Below are positions 24,158 through 32,620 of a stretch of DNA of 64,000 nt, piece by piece. The DNA comes from Gemmiger formicilis (GTDB taxonomy: Bacteria > Bacillota > Clostridia > Oscillospirales > Ruminococcaceae): positions 42,215 through 106,214 of the forward strand of contig NZ_JANGCG010000009.1 in the NCBI RefSeq assembly GCF_024462815.1, written 5' to 3'. Positions within the stretch are counted from its first letter, which is position 1. Each line of letters begins with the position of its first letter. The notes beneath the pieces are model-generated. The model was not told where the DNA came from. It saw only the letters and a program-made list of their open reading frames with translations, and ran no database searches. The translations under genes and the position numbers were made by a program.

Positions 24158-25991
24158 ACGCCCGCAGAACCTGCGGCACACCCTGCGCCGCTTTATGGAT
24201 TATCTGGGCCGCCACAAGCTCATGCTGCTGGTGGTGGACTTTCTGGCAGCGGTCAGTGCGCTGGCGGCGCTGCTGGGCACCTATATGATACGCCCGGTGG
24301 TCAACGGCATTCTGGAAAACGGCAGCCGCAGCTATCTGGCCGGAGTGGTCGTGCTCACGGCGGTGATTTACGGCATCGGCGCGCTGTCCACACTGGGCTA
24401 CACCCAGCTGATGGTGCGCGCGGCGCAGAAAATTCTGCAGGACATCCGCCGCGATTTGTTTGCGCATCTGCAGACGCTGCCGCTGAATTTCTTTGACACA
24501 AACCGCAAGGGCGATTTGATGAGCCTGTTCACCAACGATGTGGACACGATTTCGGACGCGCTCAACAACAGCTTTGCCATCGTCATACAGACCTTTATTC
24601 AGGTCGCAGGCACGTTGATTCTGCTCTTTGTGCTCAACTGGCGGCTTTCGCTGCTGGTGGTGGTGGGCTACATTGCCATGTTCTGGTTCATCAACTACTC
24701 CACCCAGCGCAGCCGCGCCTACTATGCGCGCCAGCAGGCCAGCCTTGGCGAGCTGGACGCCTATATGGAGGAGATGATTGCGGGCCAGAAGGTGGTCAAG
24801 GTCTTTAACCACCAGCAGGCCGATATGGCTGCCTTTGCCGCCCGCAACGAAAGCCTGCGGCAGGCGGGCACCAGCGCCCAGAGCTACGCCGCCACGATGG
24901 TTCCGGCTGTGGTCAGCATTGGCTACATCAACTACGCCGTCATTGCCGTGGTGGGCGGGCTGATGGTGATGTGGGGCTGGTCTGACCTTGGCAGTCTGGC
25001 CAGCTATCTGGTGTTTGTGCGCCAGACCACGCTGCCCATCAACCAGCTTACCCAGCAGGGCAACTTCCTGCTGGCGGCGCTGGCGGGCGCAGAGCGTATC
25101 TTTACGGTTATGGAGGAAAAGCCCGAGGTGGACGAGGGCACGGTGGATCTGGTCCGCGTGCAGGAGGCCCCGGACGGCACCCTGACCGAGTGTACCGGCA
25201 GCGCGGGCCGCTGGGCGTGGTGCGACCGCAGCCACCCGGAGGTGCCGCCCGAGCCGCTGTGCGGCGATGTGCGGTTCCATGACGTCAGCTTTGGCTACAC
25301 GCCGGAGCGTATGATTCTGCAGAATCTCTCCCTCTACGCAAGGCCGGGGCAGAAGATTGCCTTTGTCGGCTCGACCGGCGCGGGCAAAACCACCATTACC
25401 AACCTCATCAACCGCTTTTATGAGGTGTCGGGCGGCTCCATCACCTATGACGGTATGGATGTGCGGCTGATTAAAAAGAATGACCTGCGCCGTTCGCTGG
25501 GCGTTGTCCTGCAGGATACACACCTCTTTACCGGCACGGTGGCGGACAATATCCGCTTCGGCAAGCTGGACGCCACGCAGGAGGAAATTGAGCAGGCGGC
25601 AAGGATTGCCAACGCGGACTCCTTCATCCGCCGCCTGCCGCAGGGCTACAACACGATGGTGACCGCCGACGGTGCCAACCTGAGCCAGGGCCAGCGCCAG
25701 CTGCTGGCCATTGCCCGCGCCGCCGTGGCAGACCCACCGGTGCTGATTCTGGACGAAGCTACGTCCAGTATTGACACCCGAACCGAGGCGCTGATACAAA
25801 AAGGCATGGACAGCCTGATGGAGGGCCGCACGGTGTTTGTCATCGCGCACCGGCTTTCCACCGTGCGCAACGCCGATGCGATTATCGTGCTGGAGCATGG
25901 CCGCATCATTGAGCGCGGCACCCATGACGAGCTGCTGGAGAAAAAGGGCGAATATTACCAGCTCTACCACGGTATGTTTGAGCTGGCGTGA
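24135..25991 (+). CDS. ABC exporter half, catalytic-site subunit
   Basis: This 618-residue partner has six TM segments and a normal Walker A (GSTGAGKTT, about 411) and Walker B with Glu (LILDEAT, about 536). Its signature is LSQGQ instead of LSGGQ. The pair therefore has one complete ATP site (this Walker A/B plus the partner's VSGGQ) and one degenerate site. An extra segment between TMD and NBD with WAWCDRSHPEVPPEPLC is also seen in BmrD/YheH-like subunits. Confidence 0.85.
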   Translation: MAKAYGGKRPQNLRHTLRRFMDYLGRHKLMLLVVDFLAAVSALAALLGTYMIRPVVNGILENGSRSYLAGVVVLTAVIYGIGALSTLGYTQLMVRAAQKILQDIRRDLFAHLQTLPLNFFDTNRKGDLMSLFTNDVDTISDALNNSFAIVIQTFIQVAGTLILLFVLNWRLSLLVVVGYIAMFWFINYSTQRSRAYYARQQASLGELDAYMEEMIAGQKVVKVFNHQQADMAAFAARNESLRQAGTSAQSYAATMVPAVVSIGYINYAVIAVVGGLMVMWGWSDLGSLASYLVFVRQTTLPINQLTQQGNFLLAALAGAERIFTVMEEKPEVDEGTVDLVRVQEAPDGTLTECTGSAGRWAWCDRSHPEVPPEPLCGDVRFHDVSFGYTPERMILQNLSLYARPGQKIAFVGSTGAGKTTITNLINRFYEVSGGSITYDGMDVRLIKKNDLRRSLGVVLQDTHLFTGTVADNIRFGKLDATQEEIEQAARIANADSFIRRLPQGYNTMVTADGANLSQGQRQLLAIARAAVADPPVLILDEATSSIDTRTEALIQKGMDSLMEGRTVFVIAHRLSTVRNADAIIVLEHGRIIERGTHDELLEKKGEYYQLYHGMFELA

Positions 25992-26135
25992 CAGTTGAGC
26001 GCGGCGAGCCCCCAAAAACCGCCGCGCCGCCCGCTATATGGCATCTTATGTGTCTAGATGAAGGACAAAATTATAAAAACACAGCGGAAACCATATGCAA
26101 ACTTAATTTAATAAAGCTGTAACCGATTTTCGGTA

Positions 26136-26163
26136 TTGACTTTTTTGCCGAGTGTGCTATAAT
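26136..26163 (+). promoter_or_regulatory. Strong promoter of the amino-acid ABC operon
   Basis: TTGACT (26136-26141), a 16-bp spacer and TATAAT (26158-26163). It lies about 130 bp before the binding-protein gene, leaving a leader that contains a terminator-like hairpin. Confidence 0.75.
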
Positions 26164-26191
26164 TAAAAGCACGATGAAGCAGGAACTATCA

Positions 26192-26234
26192 AGGGCGATA
26201 GCACATGGGAACAATGGCGCTATTGCCCTTTTTT
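26192..26234 (+). promoter_or_regulatory. Leader attenuator hairpin
   Basis: AGGGCGATAGC (26192-26202) pairs with GCTATTGCCCT (26219-26229), followed by a run of T. It lies about 20 bases after the expected transcription start and before the coding region. It should stop transcription unless an antiterminator forms. An ATG at 26174 opens a frame across it but shows no run of a control amino acid. Confidence 0.6.
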
Positions 26235-26296
26235 GGTACCTGCCCCGGCCCGCTGCACGGCGGCGGGAAATTTGTGGAGTGGAAAGGAAAGTAACC

Positions 26297-27118
26297 ATGA
26301 AAAAACTGTTTGCGTTCGGTATGGCCTCCGTTATGGCCCTGTCTCTCGCTGCCTGCGGCGGCGCTGCTTCCACTGCGTCCTCCACGGCGGCTGCACCCGC
26401 TGACTCCGCCTCCTCCGAGGCTGCCTCTGCCGAGACTACCGGCAAGAAGTGGGTCATCGCTACCGACACGGTTTTCAAGCCCTTTGAGTACACCGATGCT
26501 TCCGGCAACTTTGTCGGCATCGACGTGGACATTGTCGCCGCCATTGCGGAGGATCAGGGCTTTGAGTATGAGATGAAGAGCCTTGGCTGGGATGCCGCCA
26601 TTGCCGCCTGCCAGTCCGGTCAGGCGGACGGTATGATTGCCGGCGCTTCCATCACCGACGAGCGCAAGGCAAGCGGCTGGACCTTCTCGGACGGCTACTA
26701 TGACAGCACCCAGACCATGACCGTGGCTGCGGATTCTGACATCACCGGCTTTGCTGATTTGTCCGGCAAGACCGTTGCCGTCAAGACCGCCACGCAGGGC
26801 GCTTCCTATGCCGAGAGCCTGAAGGACGAGTACGGCTTCAACATCACCTACTTTGAGGATTCCCCCACGATGTATCAGGCTGTGCTGGGCGGCCAGTGCG
26901 TTGCCTGCTTTGAGGATACCCCCATTATGAAGGCTTCCATCAAGGACGGCGACCTGGCACTGAAGGTTCTGAATGACACCGCCAGCGACCCCGCCCCCTA
27001 CGGCTTTGCCATCTTCAACACCGACAACCAGGAGCTGCTGGATATGTTCAACGCTGGTCTTGCGGACATCAAGGAGAACGGCAAGTACGACGAGATTCTG
27101 GCAAAGTACCTCGGCTGA
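26297..27118 (+). CDS. Polar amino-acid ABC transporter, substrate-binding lipoprotein
   Basis: ATG 26297 follows GAAAGGAAAG. The 273-residue product has a lipobox LAAC (Cys about 20), an Ala/Ser linker and an SBP_bac_3 domain (about 50-270) starting VIATDTVFKPFEY, typical of binders for glutamine, histidine, arginine or cystine. A permease and ATPase follow, separated by a palindromic element. The exact amino acid is not readable. Its position just after the arginine pathway is suggestive but not evidence. Confidence 0.9.
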   Translation: MKKLFAFGMASVMALSLAACGGAASTASSTAAAPADSASSEAASAETTGKKWVIATDTVFKPFEYTDASGNFVGIDVDIVAAIAEDQGFEYEMKSLGWDAAIAACQSGQADGMIAGASITDERKASGWTFSDGYYDSTQTMTVAADSDITGFADLSGKTVAVKTATQGASYAESLKDEYGFNITYFEDSPTMYQAVLGGQCVACFEDTPIMKASIKDGDLALKVLNDTASDPAPYGFAIFNTDNQELLDMFNAGLADIKENGKYDEILAKYLG

Positions 27119-27183
27119 TAACAAAACCCCACGCGGGGACGTCTTTTTTGGGGACGCCCCCGCTTTTGCGACCCCGCGCATCC

Positions 27184-27314
27184 TAGGGTGTAGCTGAAAA
27201 GTCCTCAGCACTGTTCAATTCTACTAAAAAGCGCATCTGCTGCGTTACTCATCCTTGCAGCTGTTGCTTTTTAGCGAATTTCCCAGCACTTTTGACTTAT
27301 CAGATACACCCTAT
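27184..27314. repeat. 131-bp imperfect palindrome between binding-protein and permease genes
   Basis: The ends TAGGGTGTAGCTGAAAAGTC and the complement of GACTTATCAGATACACCCTA pair. Inner parts ACTAAAAAGC and GCTTTTTAGC also pair. It could be a MITE-like repeat or an RNA hairpin that limits transcription into the permease gene. Confidence 0.65.
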
Positions 27315-27345
27315 GTAACCACCACCCCGAAAGGAGTCCTGCCCC

Positions 27346-28041
27346 TTGGCTAAAATTCTTGCAAACTACGGCGGGCTGCTGATGGCCGCCATGGGCCAGA
27401 CGCTGCTGCTGGCCCTGTACGGGCTGTTCTTTGCCTGCATCATCGGTCTGGTTGTCGGCCTGATGAGTGTTGTCAAAAACCGCGCCTGCAACATCATTGC
27501 CACGATTTTTGTCGATATTATCCGCGGCGTACCTATGATTGTGCTGGCATTCTATGTGTTCTTTGCCGTGCCGATGCTGCTGAACAACATCCTGCATCTG
27601 AACACGATGCTGGGGCTCAGCGGTTCGATTACGCTTTCCGGGCTGCAGGCCGGTACCATCTGCCTTGCGCTGAACTGCGGCGCCTATATGGCCGAGATTA
27701 TCCGCGCTGGTATCGAGAGCGTGGACAAGGGCCAGATGGAGGCCGCCCGCAGTCTGGGTCTGCCGTACTGGAAGGCAATGGCCAAGGTGGTGCTGCCGCA
27801 GGCAATCCGCACGATGATTCCTTCCATCATCAACCAGTTTATCATCACGCTGAAGGATACCTCGATTCTGTCGGTTATTGGCTTCCCCGAGCTGGTCAAC
27901 ACCGCCAAGAACGTGGTTGGCATCACGATGAGCGCGTTTCAGGTGTGGAGCATTGTGGCCATTATGTATCTGGTGGTTATCACACTGCTGTCCCGCCTTG
28001 CCAAGCGTGTAGAGAGGAGGCTCAACCGTGGCCGTCAATAA
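27346..28041 (+). CDS. Polar amino-acid ABC transporter, permease
   Basis: The likely start is TTG 27346, 9 bases after AAAGGAG. The 231-residue protein has about five TM segments and the EAA loop [24 protein letters not shown] (shown here in part at about 142-165) that docks to the ATPase. It belongs to the HisM/GlnP group. It overlaps the ATPase gene by 14 bp. Confidence 0.92.
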   Translation: MAKILANYGGLLMAAMGQTLLLALYGLFFACIIGLVVGLMSVVKNRACNIIATIFVDIIRGVPMIVLAFYVFFAVPMLLNNILHLNTMLGLSGSITLSGLQAGTICLALNCGAYMAEIIRAGIESVDKGQMEAARSLGLPYWKAMAKVVLPQAIRTMIPSIINQFIITLKDTSILSVIGFPELVNTAKNVVGITMSAFQVWSIVAIMYLVVITLLSRLAKRVERRLNRGRQ

Positions 28042-28774
28042 GAACAATGTAAAAATTCACGTTGAGCATCTGAAGAAGAGCTTCGGCAAGCTGGAGGTTC
28101 TGCGCGATGTTTCGACCGATATCTATGAGGGCGAGGTTGTGGTTATCCTCGGCCCCTCCGGCAGCGGTAAGTCTACCTTCCTGCGCTGCCTGAACCGTCT
28201 GGAGGAAATCACCGGCGGTACGGTCATTGTGGATGGCCACGATGTGACCGACAAAAAGACCGACCTGAACAAAATGCGCGAAAATGTCGGTATGGTGTTC
28301 CAGCACTTCAACCTGTTCAACAATCTGAACGTGATGGGTAATATGACGCTGGCCCCCGTGGAGCTGAAAAAGGCCACCAAGGCCGAGGCGAAGGAAAAGG
28401 CGCTGCGCCTGCTGGAGCGCGTGGGCCTGTCTGACAAGGCGGATGCCTACCCGGCCCAGCTTTCCGGCGGCCAGAAGCAGCGTGTGGCCATTGCCCGCGC
28501 TCTGGCGATGGACCCGGACATTATGCTGTTTGACGAGCCGACCAGCGCCCTTGACCCCGAGATGGTCGGTGAGGTGCTGCAGGTTATGAAGCAACTGGCC
28601 GCCGAGGGTATGACGATGGTTGTGGTCACCCACGAGATTGGCTTTGCCCGCGAGGTTGCCAGCCGCGTCATCTTTATGGAGGGCGGCTACATTGTGGAGG
28701 AGGGCACCCCGGACGAGGTCATCAACCACCCCAAACAGCCCCGCACGATTGACTTCCTGAGCAAGGTTCTGTAA
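28028..28774 (+). CDS. Polar amino-acid ABC transporter, ATPase
   Basis: GTG 28028 is preceded by GAGAGGAGG. The 248-residue GlnQ/HisP-type ATPase has Walker [10 protein letters not shown] (about 39-47), signature [15 protein letters not shown], and Walker [17 protein letters not shown]. All catalytic residues are intact. It completes a three-component importer with the two preceding genes. Confidence 0.95.
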   Translation: MAVNKNNVKIHVEHLKKSFGKLEVLRDVSTDIYEGEVVVILGPSGSGKSTFLRCLNRLEEITGGTVIVDGHDVTDKKTDLNKMRENVGMVFQHFNLFNNLNVMGNMTLAPVELKKATKAEAKEKALRLLERVGLSDKADAYPAQLSGGQKQRVAIARALAMDPDIMLFDEPTSALDPEMVGEVLQVMKQLAAEGMTMVVVTHEIGFAREVASRVIFMEGGYIVEEGTPDEVINHPKQPRTIDFLSKVL

Positions 28775-28787
28775 ATTATATGCTGTT

Positions 28788-28820
28788 GACTCCCCGCCCG
28801 GGAATGGACGGGGAGTTTTT
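28788..28820 (+). terminator. Terminator of amino-acid ABC operon
   Basis: GACTCCCCG pairs with CGGGGAGT, followed by TTTTT. Confidence 0.8.
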
Positions 28821-28922
28821 GGGTGGGGGTGGTTTCCCGGATGCGGCATTTGCGGGGGGGGGAGGGCTGCTTGCTCCCCTCCGTGACTGTGCTGCAAAAT
28901 GCCGTTAATCCTCTTTTGCTCC

Positions 28923-29016
28923 GTAGGGGCCGTATATATGCGGCCCGCGGCCTTCCGGCAAGCACCCATTCCCGGGCCAACCACCGCGGACGGGCAATGC
29001 CCGCCCCTACAGGGGG
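28923..29016. repeat. GTAGGGGC..GCCCCTAC repeat region
   Basis: GTAGGGGCCG at the left and GGGCAATGCCCGCCCCTAC at the right frame a GC-rich stretch with inner palindromes (GGCCGTATATATGCGGCC). It belongs to the family also seen inside the 12543-12768 element. No coding signal is convincing in 28821-29117. Confidence 0.5.
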
Positions 29017-29117
29017 ATGCCGCTCCCCACAATATTTCACGCGCCCTCTTGAACTTAAAGTTAAAGTTTGCTACAATGTTTACAAGAGGCAAACCCTTGT
29101 GAAAGGAGCAGTTACAA

Positions 29118-30224
29118 GTGGAAAAAGTCAAGAAAAACTTTGGCTTCGGCTGTATGCGCCTGCCTATGCAGGGCGAAAACGTCGACATTGAGCAAACCAA
29201 ACAGATGGTGGATGAATTCCTGGCGCAGGGGTTCAACTATTTTGACACCGCCCACGGCTATATCGGCGGCAAGAGCGAGCTGGCCCTGAAGGAGTGCCTG
29301 ACCAGTCGTTACCCGCGCGAAAGCTATGTCCTGACCGATAAGCTGTCCGGAGGCTTTTTTGAAACCGAGGCCGACATCCGCCCGTTCTTTGCGTGCCAGC
29401 TTGCGGCCTGCGGTGTGGATTATTTTGACTTTTACCTTATGCACTCCCAAAATGCCGAGAATTTTCAGCAATTCAAGGCGTGCCGCGCGTATGAGACGGC
29501 GTTCGACCTCAAGGCCGAGGGCAAGATCCGTCATGTCGGCCTCTCCTTCCACGACCGCGCCGAGGTGCTGGACCGGATCCTGACCGAGTACCCGCAGATC
29601 GAGGTCGTGCAGATCCAGTTCAACTATCTGGATTACGATGACATCGCCGTGCAGAGCCGCAAATGCTACGAGGTCTGCCGCCGGCACAATAAGCCGGTGC
29701 TTGTCATGGAGCCGGTCAAGGGCGGCAATCTGGTCAACCTGCCCAAGGACGCCGCCGCTGTGCTGGAATCGCTGCACGGCGGCAGCCCGGCCAGCTATGC
29801 CATCCGGTTTGCGGCGGGCTTCCCCGGCATCATGATGGTGCTCTCCGGCATGAGCAATATGCAGCAGATGCAGGACAACCTCAGCTTTATGCGGGACTTT
29901 CAGCCGTTGAACGACACCGAGCGCGCCGCCGTTTCCAAGGTGGTGGAGATCTTCCGCAAGCAGAACCTGATCCCCTGCACAGCCTGCCGCTACTGTGTAG
30001 ACGGCTGCCCCAAGCAGATCGCCATCCCCGACCTGTTCGCCATCATGAACACCAAGAGCATCCACCACGATTGGAATGCGGACTACTATTATGAGGATGT
30101 CCACACCCGCCCCGGCTCCCGCGCATCGGACTGCATCCGCTGCGGCAAGTGCGAGAAAATCTGCCCGCAGCACCTGCCCATCCGCCAGCTGCTGCAGGAT
30201 GTGGCCAAGGAATTTGAAAAGTAA
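29118..30224 (+). CDS. Aldo/keto reductase with C-terminal ferredoxin domain
   Basis: GTG 29118 follows GAAAGGAG. The 368-residue protein has an aldo/keto reductase barrel (about 1-275; NYFDTAHGY holds the catalytic Asp and Tyr). Two 4Fe-4S-type cysteine clusters follow: CTACRYCVDGCP near 293 and CIRCGKCEKICP near 342. Such fused proteins are frequent in anaerobes and probably take electrons through the clusters. The substrate is unknown. Confidence 0.9.
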   Translation: MEKVKKNFGFGCMRLPMQGENVDIEQTKQMVDEFLAQGFNYFDTAHGYIGGKSELALKECLTSRYPRESYVLTDKLSGGFFETEADIRPFFACQLAACGVDYFDFYLMHSQNAENFQQFKACRAYETAFDLKAEGKIRHVGLSFHDRAEVLDRILTEYPQIEVVQIQFNYLDYDDIAVQSRKCYEVCRRHNKPVLVMEPVKGGNLVNLPKDAAAVLESLHGGSPASYAIRFAAGFPGIMMVLSGMSNMQQMQDNLSFMRDFQPLNDTERAAVSKVVEIFRKQNLIPCTACRYCVDGCPKQIAIPDLFAIMNTKSIHHDWNADYYYEDVHTRPGSRASDCIRCGKCEKICPQHLPIRQLLQDVAKEFEK

Positions 30225-30238
30225 GCAGAAATAAACAA

Positions 30239-30282
30239 GCCCGGCCGCCGGAGATTTGAAATCCGGCGGCCGGGCACTTTTT
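30239..30282 (+). terminator. Terminator after aldo/keto reductase
   Basis: GCCCGGCCGCCGGA pairs with TCCGGCGGCCGGGC across a 9-base loop, followed by CACTTTTT. Confidence 0.85.
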
Positions 30283-30290
30283 GTGTGATT

Positions 30291-30318
30291 GTAGGGCGGG
30301 GTGACCCAACCCCGCCGC
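30291..30318. repeat. REP-like GC-rich palindrome, copy 3
   Basis: GTAGGGCGGGGTGACCCAAC and CCCGCCG match the 9128 and 10831 copies with small changes. Confidence 0.5.
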
Positions 30319-30359
30319 AAGCTCCCGCGTATAGGCCGTTTATGGTTCGGCTTGTAGGG

Positions 30360-30437
30360 GGCGGCGTCCCCGCGGTAGAACGGCTCAAACAGGTTGGCAA
30401 GCGTGCCTTCCGGCACGCCGGAGCCGTTCCTGTACGG
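30360..30437 (-). pseudogene. Remnant of a sensor histidine kinase
   Basis: Minus-strand translation gives RNGSGVPEGTLANLFEPFYR, then GDAA. This is the G1-F box of histidine-kinase ATPase domains (N.G.GIP..L..IFEPFYR.D). A stop lies directly upstream and REP-type sequence follows, so only a fragment of about 25 codons is left. Confidence 0.5.
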
Positions 30438-30449
30438 TCATAAAAATCC

Positions 30450-30492
30450 CCTCCCTGTATTCTGCGACTATTGTACCGCAGATACGGGAGGG
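30450..30492. promoter_or_regulatory. Imperfect inverted repeat, role unknown
   Basis: CTCCCTGTATTCTGCG pairs with CGCAGATACGGGAG over a 10-base loop. It has no T-run on the plus strand. The rest of 30493-30711 shows nothing recognised. Confidence 0.3.
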
Positions 30493-30711
30493 AAAGTTAA
30501 ATAAAGATTAAAACGTGGGGGAAAAGGGCCCGGCGGCCCATAACGGCAGGGGCGGGGCTTTGCACCGCCCGCGACTGGTTCCCGGTAAATGCCGTTTGCA
30601 AGGAATACACGAAGTTTCTGCAAGGCAGAACAAACCGGTCTTTTCCTGCAGGGGCGAGTTGGTTACAATCAGTAGCCAACGGACTTTCAGTGCCGCTTGA
30701 TCGCTGTTGAT

Positions 30712-31590
30712 TTATTTTTCAAATTCGGCCTTGTGTTCTTGAAAAAAGTCCCATATCATACGAACGTTTTCCAAATCCGTCCAACGGCGGGTCGTAACAG
30801 GGGCGGTATCCAAATCATAAATTCGCGCTCCCTTCATGGCCAGTAAAAAAGGCGAATGGGTCGCGATAATAAACTGACAATTATAAAAGCGTGCGGAATC
30901 ATAGATATAGCGGGATAATTGTATCTGGTGGTCAGGGGAAAGACTATTTTCCGGCTCGTCCAACAGATACAAGGCATTTTCGTCAATCTTCTGGCTGAAC
31001 ACCAGCATGGAGTTTTCCCCATTGGAACGGGTATATAGGTTCGCGGGTATTGCCCGCTGGGCTATCTGGGAATAGCTTCCACGCCGTGCCTGCATTTTCT
31101 TTTTTAGTCTGTCATAATCCTGCATACCGTGAAACTGAAATTTGTCTGCTGCAGCTTCGTCCAATTCTTCAAATAAGGCCTCTCTCCGATTGTCAATGTG
31201 GTTGTTCATGGCACGCAAATCCAGCATATATTCAAAAACATCATCGCTTGTTAAAATCATGCTGCGCCGGGGGACTTTGTGTAGCTCATGCCAACGGCAG
31301 AGATTGACATAATCATCAAAGAAGGCCGAGCGATTATACGCGGCCTGACGGCTTAACCGTAAAGCCTCGGCCATGGCATTCAGCAGCGTTGTCTTGCCGG
31401 AACCGTTCCCGCCATATAAAATGGTGATTTCTTCAAAATCAAAAGTCGGAAGAGTTCTGCCGTTAAATAATGTGAACGGATAGGCAGTATTATAACATTG
31501 CTGGCCAGCCTTCAAAGACTGATTGAGAAAAAATTCTTCTTCCTGTTGCGTTGGAAAACGAAAAGATGACAAGTAAATCATTTTTTTCAC
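30712..31590 (-). CDS. AAA-family ATPase (ABC/SMC-like head)
   Basis: The 292-residue stand-alone ATPase has Walker A YGGNGSGKTT (about 59-68), a LLDEPENSLSPDHQ Walker B with signature-like region (about 218-231) and the H-loop ATHSPFLL. This is the AAA_21-type fold related to RecF/SMC heads. Relatives are frequent in accessory and defence regions but many have no known role. It stands alone at the left edge of the low-GC region. The start MKKMIYLSSF follows a weak GGAGAG site. Confidence 0.75.
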   Translation of the reverse strand: MKKMIYLSSFRFPTQQEEEFFLNQSLKAGQQCYNTAYPFTLFNGRTLPTFDFEEITILYGGNGSGKTTLLNAMAEALRLSRQAAYNRSAFFDDYVNLCRWHELHKVPRRSMILTSDDVFEYMLDLRAMNNHIDNRREALFEELDEAAADKFQFHGMQDYDRLKKKMQARRGSYSQIAQRAIPANLYTRSNGENSMLVFSQKIDENALYLLDEPENSLSPDHQIQLSRYIYDSARFYNCQFIIATHSPFLLAMKGARIYDLDTAPVTTRRWTDLENVRMIWDFFQEHKAEFEK

Positions 31591-31725
31591 CGCTCTCCTT
31601 GAAGGTATTCTATCATAGAATTTACGTAAAGTCTACGGTATATATCTGCGACACTATCGTGGAGATTTCCCTTTTTAAGGCGCTTTAAGTTTTTGTACTG
31701 CCGCGTGGTCATTCCCGGCCCTGCT

Positions 31726-32065
31726 CTACACCGCAAACCTGCCCCCGGCGGTCAGCTCATTGCGGACACGGATAGACAGCAGCCGCTGGTGAATCCAATC
31801 AGTTTTGTAGCGTTTTCCGTCCTTGGGGGACTTCGGCTTCAGTTACTGACAATTTGTCAGCAACTGGTCTGCGCCTTCTGCTTTAAGTCACTGCTTCAGC
31901 TTGGCCCAGTAATTGCTGGCACTGCGCTGGTCTGGCTGTTCCGTCAAAACCGCAACCACATCCATAAATGGAAAAATACCATTCTTCCTTTTCCTCGTCC
32001 TACGCGGTGCGGATTTTCTGATTTTCAAAAAGCTGCAGCTGTTTCTTTTCCGGCTTTGTGTAGTT
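31726..32065 (-). pseudogene. Broken BRO-N/DinD-like phage antirepressor gene
   Basis: The minus-strand translation matches the family in two frames. First comes QLQLFENQKIRTA, a stop in place of the usual Trp, then DEEKEEWYFSI. After a frameshift it continues MDVVAVLTEQPDQRSASNYW, a stop, LKAEGADQLLTNCQ, a stop, and LKPKSPKDGKRYKTD. The family pattern is ENKKIR..WDEEKEKWYFSVVDVVAVLT..KLK..L.TNC.QLK..DGK.Y.TD. At least three stops and one frameshift mark it as dead. No start codon is left. Confidence 0.75.
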
Positions 32066-32074
32066 ACCTCTTCC

Positions 32075-32429
32075 TAAGGCAACACCGCACAATTCCCGCC
32101 TGACGGCTTAAGCACCGCTGCCGCGGATCTCCGCGCTAAGAGCCGCCGCAAGCGGCGGTTGCGCTCCGGAGCGCCTCGCTGCGGCTCGGTGTGCGAAGCA
32201 CAATCTGCGTTGCAAAAATGCTCGATAATGTCGGGTTGCGGTACCCGCATCGTGCTTCGGGGACAAAAGCCCCTCGCACTCTGCGACCGCTGCCCCTGCT
32301 TCGGTTCGCTGTATCCGCCACTGGCGGCGCTCACCTTTGCAGCATCCAGTATTATCTGCGCTTTTTGCTTAGCAGCTTGTACTTCTCGCTCGCTGCATCG
32401 GCACTTAGAATTATGCGGTATTGCCCTAA
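32075..32429. mobile_element. MITE-like element with 20-bp terminal inverted repeats
   Basis: TAAGGCAACACCGCACAATT (32075-32094) pairs with AATTATGCGGTATTGCCCTA (32409-32428) with few mismatches. The 355-bp interior has palindromic GC-rich stretches but no credible gene. It lies against the broken phage gene. No transposase is present, so it would be non-autonomous. Confidence 0.55.
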
Positions 32430-32457
32430 GAGTCTGTCGACAAGTATAGTATATAAC

Positions 32458-32486
32458 AAAAAAGGTCACTTGCAATGCAAGTGACC
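32458..32486 (-). terminator. Terminator hairpin on the minus strand
   Basis: GGTCACTTGCA and TGCAAGTGACC form a perfect stem, followed on the minus strand by TTTTTT. It lies directly beyond the left 31-bp direct repeat and would end the cassette's transcript. Confidence 0.7.
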
Positions 32487-32516
32487 TTGTCTCTATGTTA
32501 CAAAAAAGATACCCTA
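32486..32516. repeat. 31-bp direct repeat, left copy
   Basis: It starts CTTGTCTCTATGTTAC and ends GATACCCTA, and is identical to 35550-35580. The two copies bracket the nuclease-like gene, the ATPase and the short recombinase. Each copy has a hairpin immediately to its left, with different sequences. Confidence 0.8.
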
Positions 32517-32620
32517 CAAAAGGATTAGACACGGTCGCCGTTTTAGTGATGATGGACAGCGTTCTAAAGACTGGAGCACATGCGACGAGACATTTGACAC
32601 TTTGCAGTGCACGGGATTAC

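Noticed and set aside
31693..32103. Plus-strand frame of 136 codons
   Set aside because: It is antisense to the broken antirepressor gene, which gives clear family matches on the minus strand.
32074..32532. Minus-strand frame of 152 codons across the MITE and left repeat
   Set aside because: It reads through inverted repeats and a terminator and has no ribosome site or family features.
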